Shown here piece after piece: positions 18,268-26,803 of a stretch of 64,000 nucleotides of DNA. The stretch lies in NCBI GenBank assembly GCA_017429695.1, contig JAFROK010000050.1, positions 32,952 through 96,951 of the forward strand. The letters run 5' to 3'. The stretch is from Clostridia bacterium. Lineage in GTDB: Bacteria; Bacillota; Clostridia; Christensenellales; Aristaeellaceae. A model generated the notes under the pieces. The model saw only the letters and a program-made list of their open reading frames with translations, had not been told where the DNA came from and did no database searches. The position numbers were made by a program, and so were the translations under genes. Numbering within the stretch: position 1 is the first letter of the stretch; each line of letters opens with the position of its first letter.

Positions 18268-19353
18268 ATGATTATCCTGATGAAAATCCTGAAGCTTATC
18301 CTGAAAATTATCCTGCGGCTGATACCGGTGCTGCTCCTGATTGCGATCATCGGCCTCGGGGTGCTGACCATTACGGAGTACCGGCCCAAGGATACAGAAA
18401 CGGTGATTGCAGACCATCCGGTGACGGCGGAGTTCCGTACCGGGGAGGAATATACCCTGGTGACCTGGAACTGCGGTTACGGCGCACTGGGCGACAATGC
18501 CGACTTTTTTATGGATGGCGGAAAATCCGTGTATACGGCGGATAAGGACCGGGTGCAGCTGAACCTGAACGGTATTCGGGATACCCTGAAAGCGCAGGAC
18601 GCAGACCTGATCCTGCTGCAGGAAGTGGATATCAATTCCGACAGAAGCTATCATACGGACGAACGGACCATCCTGAAGCAGGCAATGGCCGGCGGAACGG
18701 AGGCGTTTGCGTATAATTTCAACACGCTTTATGTGCCGTATCCGCTTCCGCCGATCGGCCACGTGGAGAGTGGGCTGTATACCCTCAGTTCGGCAGATAT
18801 CCGGCAGGCGGAACGGATTGCACTGCCGACTCCATTCTCCTGGCCGGTCCGGATTGTTAACCTGAAACGATGCCTGCTGGTGAGCCGGATTCCGCTGGCG
18901 GATACGGACAAAGAATTGGTGCTGGTCAATCTGCACCTGGAAGCGTATGACGACGGCGCCGGCAAGGAAGCCCAGACCCGGGCGCTGATGGATCTGCTGA
19001 TCAATGAATATGGCAAGGGCAATTATGTGATTGCCGGCGGGGACTTCAACCAGCAGTTTTCCGACGTGAAAAGCCCCTATCAGTCAACGGGTGCGCCATG
19101 GCAGCCGGGAAGGATTGATGTGGAAGCTTACCGGCCGGATTTTTCCACACAGATGAGCACAACCGCACCGACATGCCGTTCCCTGGACAGGAAATATGCC
19201 GGTGCGGATCAAAAGAGTTTTCCCTGTTATATGATTGACGGGTATATCGTATCCGCCAATGTGCAGGTGAATACGATTGAAACGATTGATACGGATTTCA
19301 GGTATTCCGACCACAATCCGGTCCGGATGTCATTCCGGCTGCTGCCGGAATAA
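18268..19353 (+). CDS. Membrane-anchored endonuclease/exonuclease/phosphatase-family protein
   Basis: A 361-residue protein with an N-terminal transmembrane anchor (residues about 5-33, LILKIILRLIPVLLLIAII) and an extracytoplasmic EEP domain. The full metal and catalytic set is visible: TWNCGYG (Asn), LLQEVD (Glu), NLHLEAY (His), AGGDFNQ (Asp and Asn) and the C-terminal SDHNPV (Asp-His pair). Homologues include phosphodiesterases, sphingomyelinases and inositol phosphatases, so the substrate is unknown, but an external location argues against DNA repair. ATG 18268 is chosen because GGAG lies 6 bases upstream; a TTG at 18256 is the alternative. It stands alone after a terminator. Confidence 0.87.
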   Translation: MIILMKILKLILKIILRLIPVLLLIAIIGLGVLTITEYRPKDTETVIADHPVTAEFRTGEEYTLVTWNCGYGALGDNADFFMDGGKSVYTADKDRVQLNLNGIRDTLKAQDADLILLQEVDINSDRSYHTDERTILKQAMAGGTEAFAYNFNTLYVPYPLPPIGHVESGLYTLSSADIRQAERIALPTPFSWPVRIVNLKRCLLVSRIPLADTDKELVLVNLHLEAYDDGAGKEAQTRALMDLLINEYGKGNYVIAGGDFNQQFSDVKSPYQSTGAPWQPGRIDVEAYRPDFSTQMSTTAPTCRSLDRKYAGADQKSFPCYMIDGYIVSANVQVNTIETIDTDFRYSDHNPVRMSFRLLPE

Positions 19354-19360
19354 TGAATGA

Positions 19361-19376
19361 TTCCGGCGGGAATCAA
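19361..19376. terminator. Weak hairpin between convergent genes
   Basis: GATTCC GGCG GGAATC forms a 6-bp stem with a 4-base loop between the two stop codons. No T tract is present on either strand, so termination activity is uncertain. Confidence 0.3.
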
Positions 19377-20194
19377 TGCAGACGGGCGCCGTCGAAGATC
19401 AGGGTCCAGCCGCGGGCGGGATTGGTGACGGAGCAGGTCTGAATCGGACTGTTCATGTCGACCGGCGGCGCGCTGCGCAGCCGGTCATCTGTCATATATG
19501 CCAGGAAATCCTTCAGCTCGCTGCCCTCGCGGGGCGCCGGCTGATGGGAGCAGATCACATGGCGGACGGAAATGCCCGCTTCTTCTTCCGCGGCGCGGAG
19601 GAAACGGAGCATATCATCCCGCCAGCACTGTACATCCGCTGATTCCGCGAACCACATCCAGGTGCAGGGATTCCAGTCGTCCCCGGTCAGCAGCAGTTCA
19701 TATTCCGGAACGAGTACCATGACGCTGCCGGGCGTATGAGCCGGCACGTGGATGATTTTTACATCCAGGATGCCCAGGGAAAGGGACAGGCAGGGAAAGC
19801 CGCCCAGCGCAGACGTGAAAGAGAGCGGTTCCGGGTCCGGAATCGGCGCGGTAAGGAAATCTTCCGGAACGGTAAGGCCTTTATCATATGCCTGCCCCCG
19901 GACAGCTTCCCGCTGGGCTTTTGCGGTCCGAAGCCGGAAGACCGGCATATCATCCGCACACATCATGGTTTTCGGGAACCAGCGGGCGCCCAGCACATGG
20001 TCGTGGTGTCCGTGGGTCAGGAGCACGCTGACCGGGAGAACGGTCAGCGTTTTCACGTATGCCGAAACGTCTTCGGTACCGTAGCCGACATCAATGAGCA
20101 GGGCCTGGTCCCGTCCGGTGATCAGGGTAAAGCTGACGCCCATTTCATCGGTGATGTGAAATATGCCGGGGAAGGGTTCAATGTGATGAAACAT
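19373..20194 (-). CDS. MBL-fold metallo-hydrolase
   Basis: A 273-residue cytoplasmic hydrolase of the metallo-beta-lactamase superfamily. The metal-binding motif THGHHDHVLG is near residue 60, followed by PAHTPGSV (third His) and TGDDW (bridging Asp), and ICSHQP near the C terminus supplies a further His. These are features of the glyoxalase II-like group. The start at 20194 is supported by GGAGGTCTCCC immediately upstream on the minus strand. The substrate is unknown; glyoxalase II, lactonase or phosphorylcholine-esterase-like activities are all possible. A heptamer repeat lies between it and the upstream Nudix gene. Confidence 0.88.
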   Translation of the reverse strand: MFHHIEPFPGIFHITDEMGVSFTLITGRDQALLIDVGYGTEDVSAYVKTLTVLPVSVLLTHGHHDHVLGARWFPKTMMCADDMPVFRLRTAKAQREAVRGQAYDKGLTVPEDFLTAPIPDPEPLSFTSALGGFPCLSLSLGILDVKIIHVPAHTPGSVMVLVPEYELLLTGDDWNPCTWMWFAESADVQCWRDDMLRFLRAAEEEAGISVRHVICSHQPAPREGSELKDFLAYMTDDRLRSAPPVDMNSPIQTCSVTNPARGWTLIFDGARLH

Positions 20195-20210
20195 GGGAGA
20201 CCTCCGGTTT

Positions 20211-20233
20211 TAGTGATTAGTGATTAGTGGATA
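20211..20233. repeat. Heptamer tandem repeat TAGTGAT x2 plus TAGTGGA
   Basis: TAGTGAT TAGTGAT TAGTGGA TAG lies between the MBL gene and the Nudix gene. It is the same family as the TTAGTGG repeats at 6391 and 13401. It continues into CTGTCAGTTGGCAGT, which overlaps the Nudix stop codon and contains its own short CAGTTGGCAGT pattern. Confidence 0.6.
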
Positions 20234-20237
20234 GCTG

Positions 20238-20648
20238 TCAGTTGGCAGTCGGATTTTGCAGTTTGCGGATTACTTCCAGGTCGGCAGGGAGCCAGCGGAC
20301 GGTATCCAGTTCCTCCCGCAGCAGCCATCCGGCGGATTCGTGTTCTTTCAGGACCGGGGATCCGGACAGGATCCGGCAGGAAAAACAAGCCATGGACAGA
20401 TGGAAATCCGGATAATCGTATTCCACGTCCGCCAGCTTTTTGCCAACGGCAATTTCGGTATCCAGTTCCTCCCGGATTTCCCGGACCAGCGCGGCTTCCG
20501 GCGTTTCACCTGCTTCGATTTTGCCGCCCGGGAATTCCCACCAGTCCTTCCATGGACCGTACCCCCGCTGGGTGGCGAAAATCCGACCACCGTCCCGGAT
20601 GACGGCTGCGACGACCCGGATGGTTTTCATCGGCATCATTCTTTCCAT
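20238..20648 (-). CDS. Nudix hydrolase, MutT/8-oxo-dGTP diphosphatase-like
   Basis: A protein of about 130-136 residues with the complete Nudix box GGKIEAGETPEAALVREIREELD (G-x5-E-x7-REUxEE pattern). The N terminus (MKTIRVVAAVIRDGGRIFATQRGYG) and the WWEFPGGK context are those of MutT-type (d)CTP or 8-oxo-dGTP pyrophosphatases of Gram-positive bacteria, which clean the nucleotide pool. Three in-frame ATGs lie close together (20648, 20639/20636 and 20630). The last, giving MKTIRV, agrees best with homologues and has GGAAAG upstream. The last codons and stop lie in repeat-like sequence at 20226-20245. Confidence 0.9.
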   Translation of the reverse strand: MERMMPMKTIRVVAAVIRDGGRIFATQRGYGPWKDWWEFPGGKIEAGETPEAALVREIREELDTEIAVGKKLADVEYDYPDFHLSMACFSCRILSGSPVLKEHESAGWLLREELDTVRWLPADLEVIRKLQNPTAN

Positions 20649-20664
20649 ATCGTTTTTTTCTGCA

Positions 20665-23600
20665 TCAGTCTTTCAGGATGCCGGCGTTATGGAGCAGGCG
20701 GCAGATCAGTTCCGTACGCTCCATGATCATATTGGCCAGCACTTCCGCCGCGGTGGCAGGATCGTCCGGATACAGATCCGCCAGGGTCTTTCTCCGGGCT
20801 TCGATCAGGCGGTCAAAGCTGATCCGGTCCGCCGCGATTTTTGCGCGCTGGGTATCATCCGAGGACAGGTACCAGGCATCGTACATCCTGTTCAGCTGCA
20901 GCAGCCAGTTGCCCTGGGCCCGCTGCCAGGCAACGGCCCTGTCATCGTCATCGGCGGCCATTTCCAGCAGGCGTTCCGTCAGCTGCATGGTGATGTTGTG
21001 GGTTTCGCACTGGCTGTCCACCACATGGGCGGAACCGTTGGCCAGATAAGTCGTTTCGTGGCTGCATTCATTGCCGGTTTTCGTGCCCGACGCGGCCGTA
21101 TGGCTGCCTTCCAGGCTGTCGGAACGGGTTTCCGGTGCGGAATGCAGTTCATAGCACATCCGGACCGTCTTGTTCATCTGCTCTTCGGCGGCGATGGCTT
21201 CCGCCTCCGCCGGATCGCAGATGAGGCTGAGGGAGGATTCCAGTGCGCTGAGGTGGTATGCCCAGGCAGCCTTTTCATCCTCGGCGTTCCGGGCGCCTTC
21301 CGCATCGGCCTTCTCAATCCACTCGGCATACATTTCGTCGATTTCGACAGTCCACAGGTCCTTTGCCTCGCTGTAAGCCCGGCTTTCCATGAGGGCTTTG
21401 GCATCGGCGGCCGTTGCGGTATGCGCTTCACACTCGGTGACGTCATGCTCGGCGACGCCTTCGCCCAGGGCGGTCAGCGGGTTTTCGCAGGTGGCACCGT
21501 CCAGTTTGACTGCTTTCGGCGTCCGGGGTACCGCTTCGATGGCGGTCGGCGCGACAACCGGGTCGGAGAAGGTTTCAAAGTAGTCCGTTCCGTTGACTGT
21601 CCACCAGACGCTGGCAATGTTGGTGACGGTGGTGTTCTCCACATCAGCGGGGCCGGGGATGAAACTGAAAGGATAGGATTTGGTTTCCCCGGCGACCAGG
21701 GTTTCATGCGCATAGGCGGTCCGGAATCCGTTTGCATCCGGCGGCGCCAGGCAGTCCCGGACATCCAGGTCCGGGATATCCTTCACGGTGTTGTTGGTCA
21801 CATTGATCATGTAACGGATTTCTTCGGCTTCCTCATAGTACCTGCCGTTTTCCGGCGTGCTCACAATCACCTTTTCGACCATGACGCCGTTACTGTCTTC
21901 CAGGCCGGCCGGAACGATGCAGACATTTGAGGTTTCCCGGATCTTTTTCAGGGACGGATCGACATAGGTTGCGGTGGCCGTGTTGATGACCTTGCCTGTT
22001 TTGGCTTCCCATTTGGACGTGTGATGCTTGAATTTGACGGTCACCGATGCGCCTTTCTTCATGGCGCCGATCTGTTTGATGGGCTCCTTGGGATCGGTGT
22101 TCAGTTCGTCATATACTTTGATGTCGGTAATGACCTTACCGGTATTGTTGATAATGGTGATCTCATAGCTCACGATTTCACCGGGCAAGTAGAACAGGCC
22201 GTTTTCCGGGATGCTGACCGCGGTTTTATACAGATGGAGCGAACCGGTACCGAAATCCGCCGGCGCTTTGGCGGAGGCCTTGGCGGACTTCAGCTTGCCG
22301 TCTGATCCGGTATAGGAGGCGATGACGGTATTGAGGATTTCACCGGCCGGGATATCCGCCGCTTTCACCTGATAAGACGCAGCGAAGGTTTTGATATCTT
22401 TGGCTTTCAGGTCAAAGGAGGCGAGGCTGGTATCGGAAACCAGCTGATCGGTCAGGATGACTTTTTCGACATCTGCGTTGGATGTGTTGGCCACAGTGAT
22501 CTGGTATTTGATCTTTTCGCCCTTGACAAAGAAAGCACCGTTGGCCGGTTTGTTCATGACTTTCTTGGAAACGGCCAGCTGCTGTTCCTCCGGCGGGGTC
22601 CATCCGCCACTGCTGCCTTCTCCACCGCCGCCGATTCCGCCGGCGGCGATGTTGTTGAACCAGGCCTTATTCGATTCAGCATTCTTTTTCTTAAATGTGC
22701 AGCGGGCGATGAAGCCGACGGTGAACTGCACATCCAGCGCGTCCTGGTCCGTGACGGTATAGGTCCAGGTATCCGTCATTTTTTCACCGGGAATCAGGGT
22801 CTCCGGCTGGGCAATTTCGGTATCCTTCTTCTTGTCCGGCTTCATGCCTTTGTACATATACAGCCGGACGGACATAGCATCATCCTTCTTGGACAGATTG
22901 GTCAGCGTCCACTGGTAGATAATCTGGTCCCCGGAAGCATAATAGTCTTTCACGGGGGAGACCTGCTCCACCTCCAGCAGCAGTTTTACGCCGGATGTGT
23001 CCGAATAGCTGGCCTCGCCGGAGCCGATACCCGGCAGAAGCGCCTTTTTGACCTTCGGCCAGCCGATGCCGTCGCCCTTGATACCCAGGTAGCTTTTTTC
23101 AAATTTGCTGACGGCGTTGGCGGTGCCGCTGTCGAACTTACCGCTGATCTTGCCTTTATACAGCTTCAGGGCCGACAGGGCGGTCTGCAGATCCTTCACT
23201 TCCGATTCCGGATTGTCACCGCCTTTGTACAGCGTGCCTTCCGGATAGAAGCTTTCGGTGTTTTTTTTGCCGCAGCGCTCACACGTGGCGGAACGTTTAC
23301 CCTTGCTGTGGTCTGTCGCTTCCTCAGTAATCTCCCATTCACCATAGGAATGCCCCAGCTTGGGGATGGTCTGGCGCTTGGAGGCGCCGCAGAGCTGGCA
23401 GGTATGCTTCTGCATGCCGTCTTTGGTACAGGTGGCTTCTTTGGTAATTGTCCATTCGCCCCATTCATGCTCCAGCTTCGGAATGGCTTCTGTCTGCTTG
23501 AGGCCGCAGAGCAGGCAGGTCTTGGTTTTCAGGCCCTGGGAGGCGCAGGAGGCCTGCGTCGTGATGAACCAGTCGCCGTACTGATGGGCTGAAGCTTTGG

Positions 23601-24396
23601 GAATGCTTTCTGTTTCTGTGTTTCCGCAGACGGAGCAGGTGCGGGTTTGTGAACCGTTGGCATTGCAGGTGGCTTCTTTGGTAACGATCCAGTCGCCATA
23701 GGAATGGTTTCCGGTTTTTTTGATGGTGGCGGTTTCCGTGACCGTGCCGCAGACGGTGCAGTAGGTTTCTTTTTTGCCTTCTGCGCCGCAGGTGGCCTCT
23801 TTTGTGATCCGCTCCGTGAGGGAATGGCCCTTCGCGGCGACGGCTTCGGTCTGGGTGCCCCCGCAGACGGAACAGGAACGGGTCCGGGAGCCTTTTTCGG
23901 TGCAGGTGGGTTCTTTGGATGTTATCCATTCGCTGTAGGTATGATTGCCGGTTGCCTTGATGGCGGATGTTCCGGTTACGGTTCCGCAGACCGTGCAATA
24001 GGTTTCCTTAACGCCGTCCGCAGCGCAGGTGGCTTCTTTCGCAATGCGTTCCGCCGTGGAATGTCCCTTTGCAGCAATCGCTTCGGTCTGGGTGTCGCCA
24101 CAGACGGAACAGGTGCGGGTCCGGGAACCCTTTTCTGTACATGTGGGTTCTTTGGTGACTTTCCAGTCGTCGTAGCTGTGTCCCAAAGCCGGGACTTCTT
24201 CTGTCTCGGTCTGCATGCAGTTGTTGCACCACCGGGTCCTGGACCCTTTTTCGGTACAGGTGGGTTCCGGGCGGACGGCCCAGTCGCTCCAGGCGTGGTT
24301 GCCGGGTCCGCAGTCCAGCATGGCGGATGCCAGGCCGGGCAGCAGCATGCCCAGCACCAGCAGGATGGCCAGTATTCCCTTTATCGTTTTCCTCAT
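20665..24396 (-). CDS. Large modular secreted protein: Cys-repeat, peptidoglycan-binding, DUF11-like and LprI-like domains
   Basis: A 1243-residue exoprotein with a signal peptide (residues 1-26). ATG 24396 is preferred over 24402 because GGGAGGA lies 7 bases before it. From about residue 33 to 385 there are nine repeats of about 39 residues with the pattern H-x-W-x(5)-A/P-TC-x(3)-G-x(5)-C-x-x-CG. Repeats 3 and 5 lack the Trp and repeat 9 has lost its first Cys. A PG_binding_1-like domain follows (about 387-455, LQTALSALKLYKGKISGKFD), then three to four Ig-like DUF11/CARDB domains to about 970. The C-terminal 260 residues contain two helical units rich in W/Y and Cys that resemble LprI-like (DUF1311) domains. 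No sortase motif was seen; wall attachment may rely on the peptidoglycan-binding domain. Confidence 0.85.
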   Translation of the reverse strand: MRKTIKGILAILLVLGMLLPGLASAMLDCGPGNHAWSDWAVRPEPTCTEKGSRTRWCNNCMQTETEEVPALGHSYDDWKVTKEPTCTEKGSRTRTCSVCGDTQTEAIAAKGHSTAERIAKEATCAADGVKETYCTVCGTVTGTSAIKATGNHTYSEWITSKEPTCTEKGSRTRSCSVCGGTQTEAVAAKGHSLTERITKEATCGAEGKKETYCTVCGTVTETATIKKTGNHSYGDWIVTKEATCNANGSQTRTCSVCGNTETESIPKASAHQYGDWFITTQASCASQGLKTKTCLLCGLKQTEAIPKLEHEWGEWTITKEATCTKDGMQKHTCQLCGASKRQTIPKLGHSYGEWEITEEATDHSKGKRSATCERCGKKNTESFYPEGTLYKGGDNPESEVKDLQTALSALKLYKGKISGKFDSGTANAVSKFEKSYLGIKGDGIGWPKVKKALLPGIGSGEASYSDTSGVKLLLEVEQVSPVKDYYASGDQIIYQWTLTNLSKKDDAMSVRLYMYKGMKPDKKKDTEIAQPETLIPGEKMTDTWTYTVTDQDALDVQFTVGFIARCTFKKKNAESNKAWFNNIAAGGIGGGGEGSSGGWTPPEEQQLAVSKKVMNKPANGAFFVKGEKIKYQITVANTSNADVEKVILTDQLVSDTSLASFDLKAKDIKTFAASYQVKAADIPAGEILNTVIASYTGSDGKLKSAKASAKAPADFGTGSLHLYKTAVSIPENGLFYLPGEIVSYEITIINNTGKVITDIKVYDELNTDPKEPIKQIGAMKKGASVTVKFKHHTSKWEAKTGKVINTATATYVDPSLKKIRETSNVCIVPAGLEDSNGVMVEKVIVSTPENGRYYEEAEEIRYMINVTNNTVKDIPDLDVRDCLAPPDANGFRTAYAHETLVAGETKSYPFSFIPGPADVENTTVTNIASVWWTVNGTDYFETFSDPVVAPTAIEAVPRTPKAVKLDGATCENPLTALGEGVAEHDVTECEAHTATAADAKALMESRAYSEAKDLWTVEIDEMYAEWIEKADAEGARNAEDEKAAWAYHLSALESSLSLICDPAEAEAIAAEEQMNKTVRMCYELHSAPETRSDSLEGSHTAASGTKTGNECSHETTYLANGSAHVVDSQCETHNITMQLTERLLEMAADDDDRAVAWQRAQGNWLLQLNRMYDAWYLSSDDTQRAKIAADRISFDRLIEARRKTLADLYPDDPATAAEVLANMIMERTELICRLLHNAGILKD

Positions 24397-24465
24397 CTTC
24401 ATGTCCTCCCGTTATGCAGTTGAAAAAAGCAAACAAACAGAAATTTCACGCAAGAAACTACAATC

Positions 24466-24495
24466 AATATACACTGTCAAAAAAGCATGTGTCAA
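24466..24495 (-). promoter_or_regulatory. Promoter for the large secreted protein gene
   Basis: On the minus strand a perfect TTGACA (24490-24495) and TATATT (24466-24471) are separated by 18 bases, about 70-90 bases before the start codon. A second TTGACA copy lies inside the spacer. Confidence 0.7.
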
Positions 24496-24587
24496 TGAAG
24501 GGACCGGGAAAAGTTGCCTTTTGAGGAGGCGGGCAACAAGGAATGAGGGAATTTCTGAACATTATTTGTTTTCTTTTCTTTCAGCAC

Positions 24588-24615
24588 TTTACCACGCTGA
24601 AAAATCGGGTATACT
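24588..24615 (+). promoter_or_regulatory. Promoter for putP
   Basis: TTTACC (24588-24593) and TATACT (24610-24615) with 16-bp spacing, ending 45 bases before the putP ATG. Confidence 0.6.
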
Positions 24616-24660
24616 GTATCCAACCTGCATATGCAGACTCACGAAACGGAGGGATGCCCT

Positions 24661-26133
24661 ATGGGTATTACCAACTGGACAGAAGCCATTGTATTTATCA
24701 TCTACCTGCTTTTCATGATCGGTATCGGCCTGTTCTTCTTCCTGCGCAGCAAGAACGGCGGAGAGAAGGAATATTTCCTGGGCGGCCGGAAGATGGGCCC
24801 CTGGGTCAGCGCCCTTTCCGCCGGCGCATCGGATATGAGCGCCTGGGTGCTGATGGGCCTGCCGACTGCGATCTTTGCTTCGGGCCTCGGCCAGATCTGG
24901 ACGCCGATCGGCCTGGCGCTGGGCTACGCGCTGAGCTGGATCTTTGAAGCACCGCGGCTGCGGGCGTTCTCGATCGTGTCGGACGACGCGATTACCATTC
25001 CGCAGTACCTGACGAGGCGGTTTAAGTCCAAGTCCTATTCGCTGCAGGTTGTCTGCGCGGTGATCTTCCTGATTGCCTATACAATCTATGCGGCTTCCTC
25101 CATCAAGGCGGCCGGCACACTGTTCAACAAGGTCATCGGGCTGGATGCCAATGTGGCGATGTATATCGCGACGGCGATCATTATTGCCTACACCTTCCTG
25201 GGCGGATTTTCTGCTGTCTGCTGGACAGACTTCTTTCAGGGCATGCTGATGCTGGGTGCCCTGCTGCTGGCCCCGATCTTTGCCCTGGGTATGCTGGATG
25301 CCGATACCATAGCGGCGATTACCGGCAAAACGGCTGACTTCTACAATCCCTTCACCAGCTGGAAGGATATTCTGTCCGGCATGGGCTGGGGCCTCGGCTA
25401 CTTCGGTATGCCGCACATCATCATCCGCTTCCTGTCCATCCGGTCCCAGAAAGCGCTCCGCAAATCGGCGACAATCGGTATTTCCTGGACGACCCTGATT
25501 CTGATTTTTGCCACGCTGGTCGGTATTTTCGGCCGCGAAATGCTGGCCTATGACCAGGAGATCGTTGACAAAGAACTGGTGTTCATCACGATGGTGCGGC
25601 AGATCTTCCCGGCAGTGATTTCCGGTATCCTGCTGTCCGCCATCCTGGCGGCGTCCATGTCCACTGCGGACAGCCAGCTGCTGGCGGCGGCTTCCGCCTT
25701 CTCCAGCGATGTGTATAAGCCCATCGTCCGCAACAACCAGGCCAGCGACCGGGAAATGCTGTGGACCGGCCGGATGGTCGTGCTGATCATTGCGATTCTT
25801 GCGCTGGTGATTGCCTCCAGCCCGGATACCGGAACGATCATGAACCTGGTTTCCAATGCCTGGGGCGTGTTCGGCGCTGCCTTCGGCCCGGTGATCCTGC
25901 TGAGCCTGTACTGGAAGCGGCTGAACTTTGCCGGTGCGCTGAGTGGCATCATTGCCGGCGCGGCGGTCGATATCCTGTGGCTGGTATTCCTGTCCGGAAC
26001 CGGCGTGTATGAGATTATCCCCGGCTTCATCTGCGGTCTGATCGCTGCGGTGGTCGTTTCCAGGATGACCAAAGCACCGAGTAAAGAAGTGGAAGACCTG
26101 TTTGACGCCGGCGTCAATTACGTGGAAGAATGA
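24661..26133 (+). CDS. putP: Sodium/proline symporter
   Basis: A 490-residue member of the sodium:solute symporter family that imports proline with Na+. The PutP-specific N-terminal signature is visible: EYFLGGRKMGPWVSALSAGASDMSAWVLMGLPTA. This is followed by helix 5 (YLTRRF) and the internal SILAASMSTADSQLLAAASAFSSD region typical of the Na+ site. About 13 hydrophobic helices fit the family. ATG 24661 follows CGGAGGGA; an upstream in-frame ATG at 24631 has no ribosome binding site. It is monocistronic, with its own promoter and a strong terminator. Confidence 0.95.
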   Translation: MGITNWTEAIVFIIYLLFMIGIGLFFFLRSKNGGEKEYFLGGRKMGPWVSALSAGASDMSAWVLMGLPTAIFASGLGQIWTPIGLALGYALSWIFEAPRLRAFSIVSDDAITIPQYLTRRFKSKSYSLQVVCAVIFLIAYTIYAASSIKAAGTLFNKVIGLDANVAMYIATAIIIAYTFLGGFSAVCWTDFFQGMLMLGALLLAPIFALGMLDADTIAAITGKTADFYNPFTSWKDILSGMGWGLGYFGMPHIIIRFLSIRSQKALRKSATIGISWTTLILIFATLVGIFGREMLAYDQEIVDKELVFITMVRQIFPAVISGILLSAILAASMSTADSQLLAAASAFSSDVYKPIVRNNQASDREMLWTGRMVVLIIAILALVIASSPDTGTIMNLVSNAWGVFGAAFGPVILLSLYWKRLNFAGALSGIIAGAAVDILWLVFLSGTGVYEIIPGFICGLIAAVVVSRMTKAPSKEVEDLFDAGVNYVEE

Positions 26134-26143
26134 CGAAGCATTA

Positions 26144-26178
26144 GGTACCAGGTGTCAGGTTTCAGGTACCAGGTATCA
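26144..26178. repeat. Five tandem GGTNNCA heptamers after putP
   Basis: GGTACCA GGTGTCA GGTTTCA GGTACCA GGTATCA: five contiguous 7-base units with fixed GGT..CA and variable middle bases, starting 10 bases after the putP stop codon and directly before its terminator. Confidence 0.85.
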
Positions 26179-26181
26179 GAA

Positions 26182-26213
26182 GAGGCGTTCCGGTTTGGAA
26201 CGCCTCACTTTTT
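26182..26213 (+). terminator. Rho-independent terminator of putP
   Basis: Perfect 10-bp stem GAGGCGTTCC / GGAACGCCTC (26182-26191 and 26197-26206), 5-base loop, then ACTTTTT. On the other strand the flanking AG..AG gives no T tract, so it serves mainly the plus strand. Confidence 0.92.
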
Positions 26214-26224
26214 ACAGACAGTAT

Positions 26225-26803
26225 TCAATTCAGCTTCTGGATGACAAAGCATTCCGGAGCGCCGGGGGAGGCATTCAGGAAATGCTGGTGCAGCACGTTA
26301 TATTTCCGGTTGGAAAGGCCGGAAAGCAGGGCGCCCAGTTCGGCACGCTCCCGGTCGCCCTCTGCATGGCCGGGATAGGCGCAGATGACCAGCACTCCCA
26401 TGGGCAACAGCAGAGACAGCGCTTTTTCCACCGCCTGGCGGGTGGTTTCCCAGCGGGTGGTTACCGTATGGTCTCCGCCGGGCAGCCAGCCCAGGTTGAA
26501 AACCACGGCGCGCACCTGAACTGGCACATAAGCATCCATTTCCTGGTGGCCGGTGCAGAACAGGGAAGCCCGGTCCAGCATGCCGTTTTCCTCCAGGCGG
26601 GCCTTTGCAGCGGCAACAGCCTGGGGCTGGATATCGAAAGCATAGACATGGCCGGCGGGGCCGACGGCTTCGCAGAGCATCAGGGTATCATGGCCGTTAC
26701 CCATGGTGGCGTCAATCACGGCATCGCCCGGCCGGATGACGCGGCGAAGGACATCTTCCGCCAGAAACCGGGCGGATTTCAATTCATATTGCATATCGGT
26801 CAT
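26225..26803 (-). CDS. mnmM: tRNA (mnm5s2U34)-methyltransferase MnmM-like, class I SAM-dependent
   Basis: A 192-residue Rossmann-fold methyltransferase. The SAM-binding motif VIDATMGNGHDTLML and the acidic loop AFDIQPQA are followed by the MnmM/YtqB signature FNLGWLPGGDHTVTT and the later CAYPGHAEGDRE block. In Gram-positive bacteria this enzyme completes mnm5s2U34 of tRNA. ATG 26803 overlaps the stop of the upstream PIG-L gene (ATGA), so it is translationally coupled to a secreted deacetylase, an odd partnership that may be only positional. The assignment rests on motif agreement across the whole short protein. Confidence 0.88.
   Translation of the reverse strand: MTDMQYELKSARFLAEDVLRRVIRPGDAVIDATMGNGHDTLMLCEAVGPAGHVYAFDIQPQAVAAAKARLEENGMLDRASLFCTGHQEMDAYVPVQVRAVVFNLGWLPGGDHTVTTRWETTRQAVEKALSLLLPMGVLVICAYPGHAEGDRERAELGALLSGLSNRKYNVLHQHFLNASPGAPECFVIQKLN

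Noticed and set aside
16540-18936. A 798-codon open frame on the minus strand
   Set aside because: It is antisense to the TPR and EEP genes, which have clear motifs and ribosome binding sites. The frame is open only because of biased codon use in those genes, and it has no recognisable domain.
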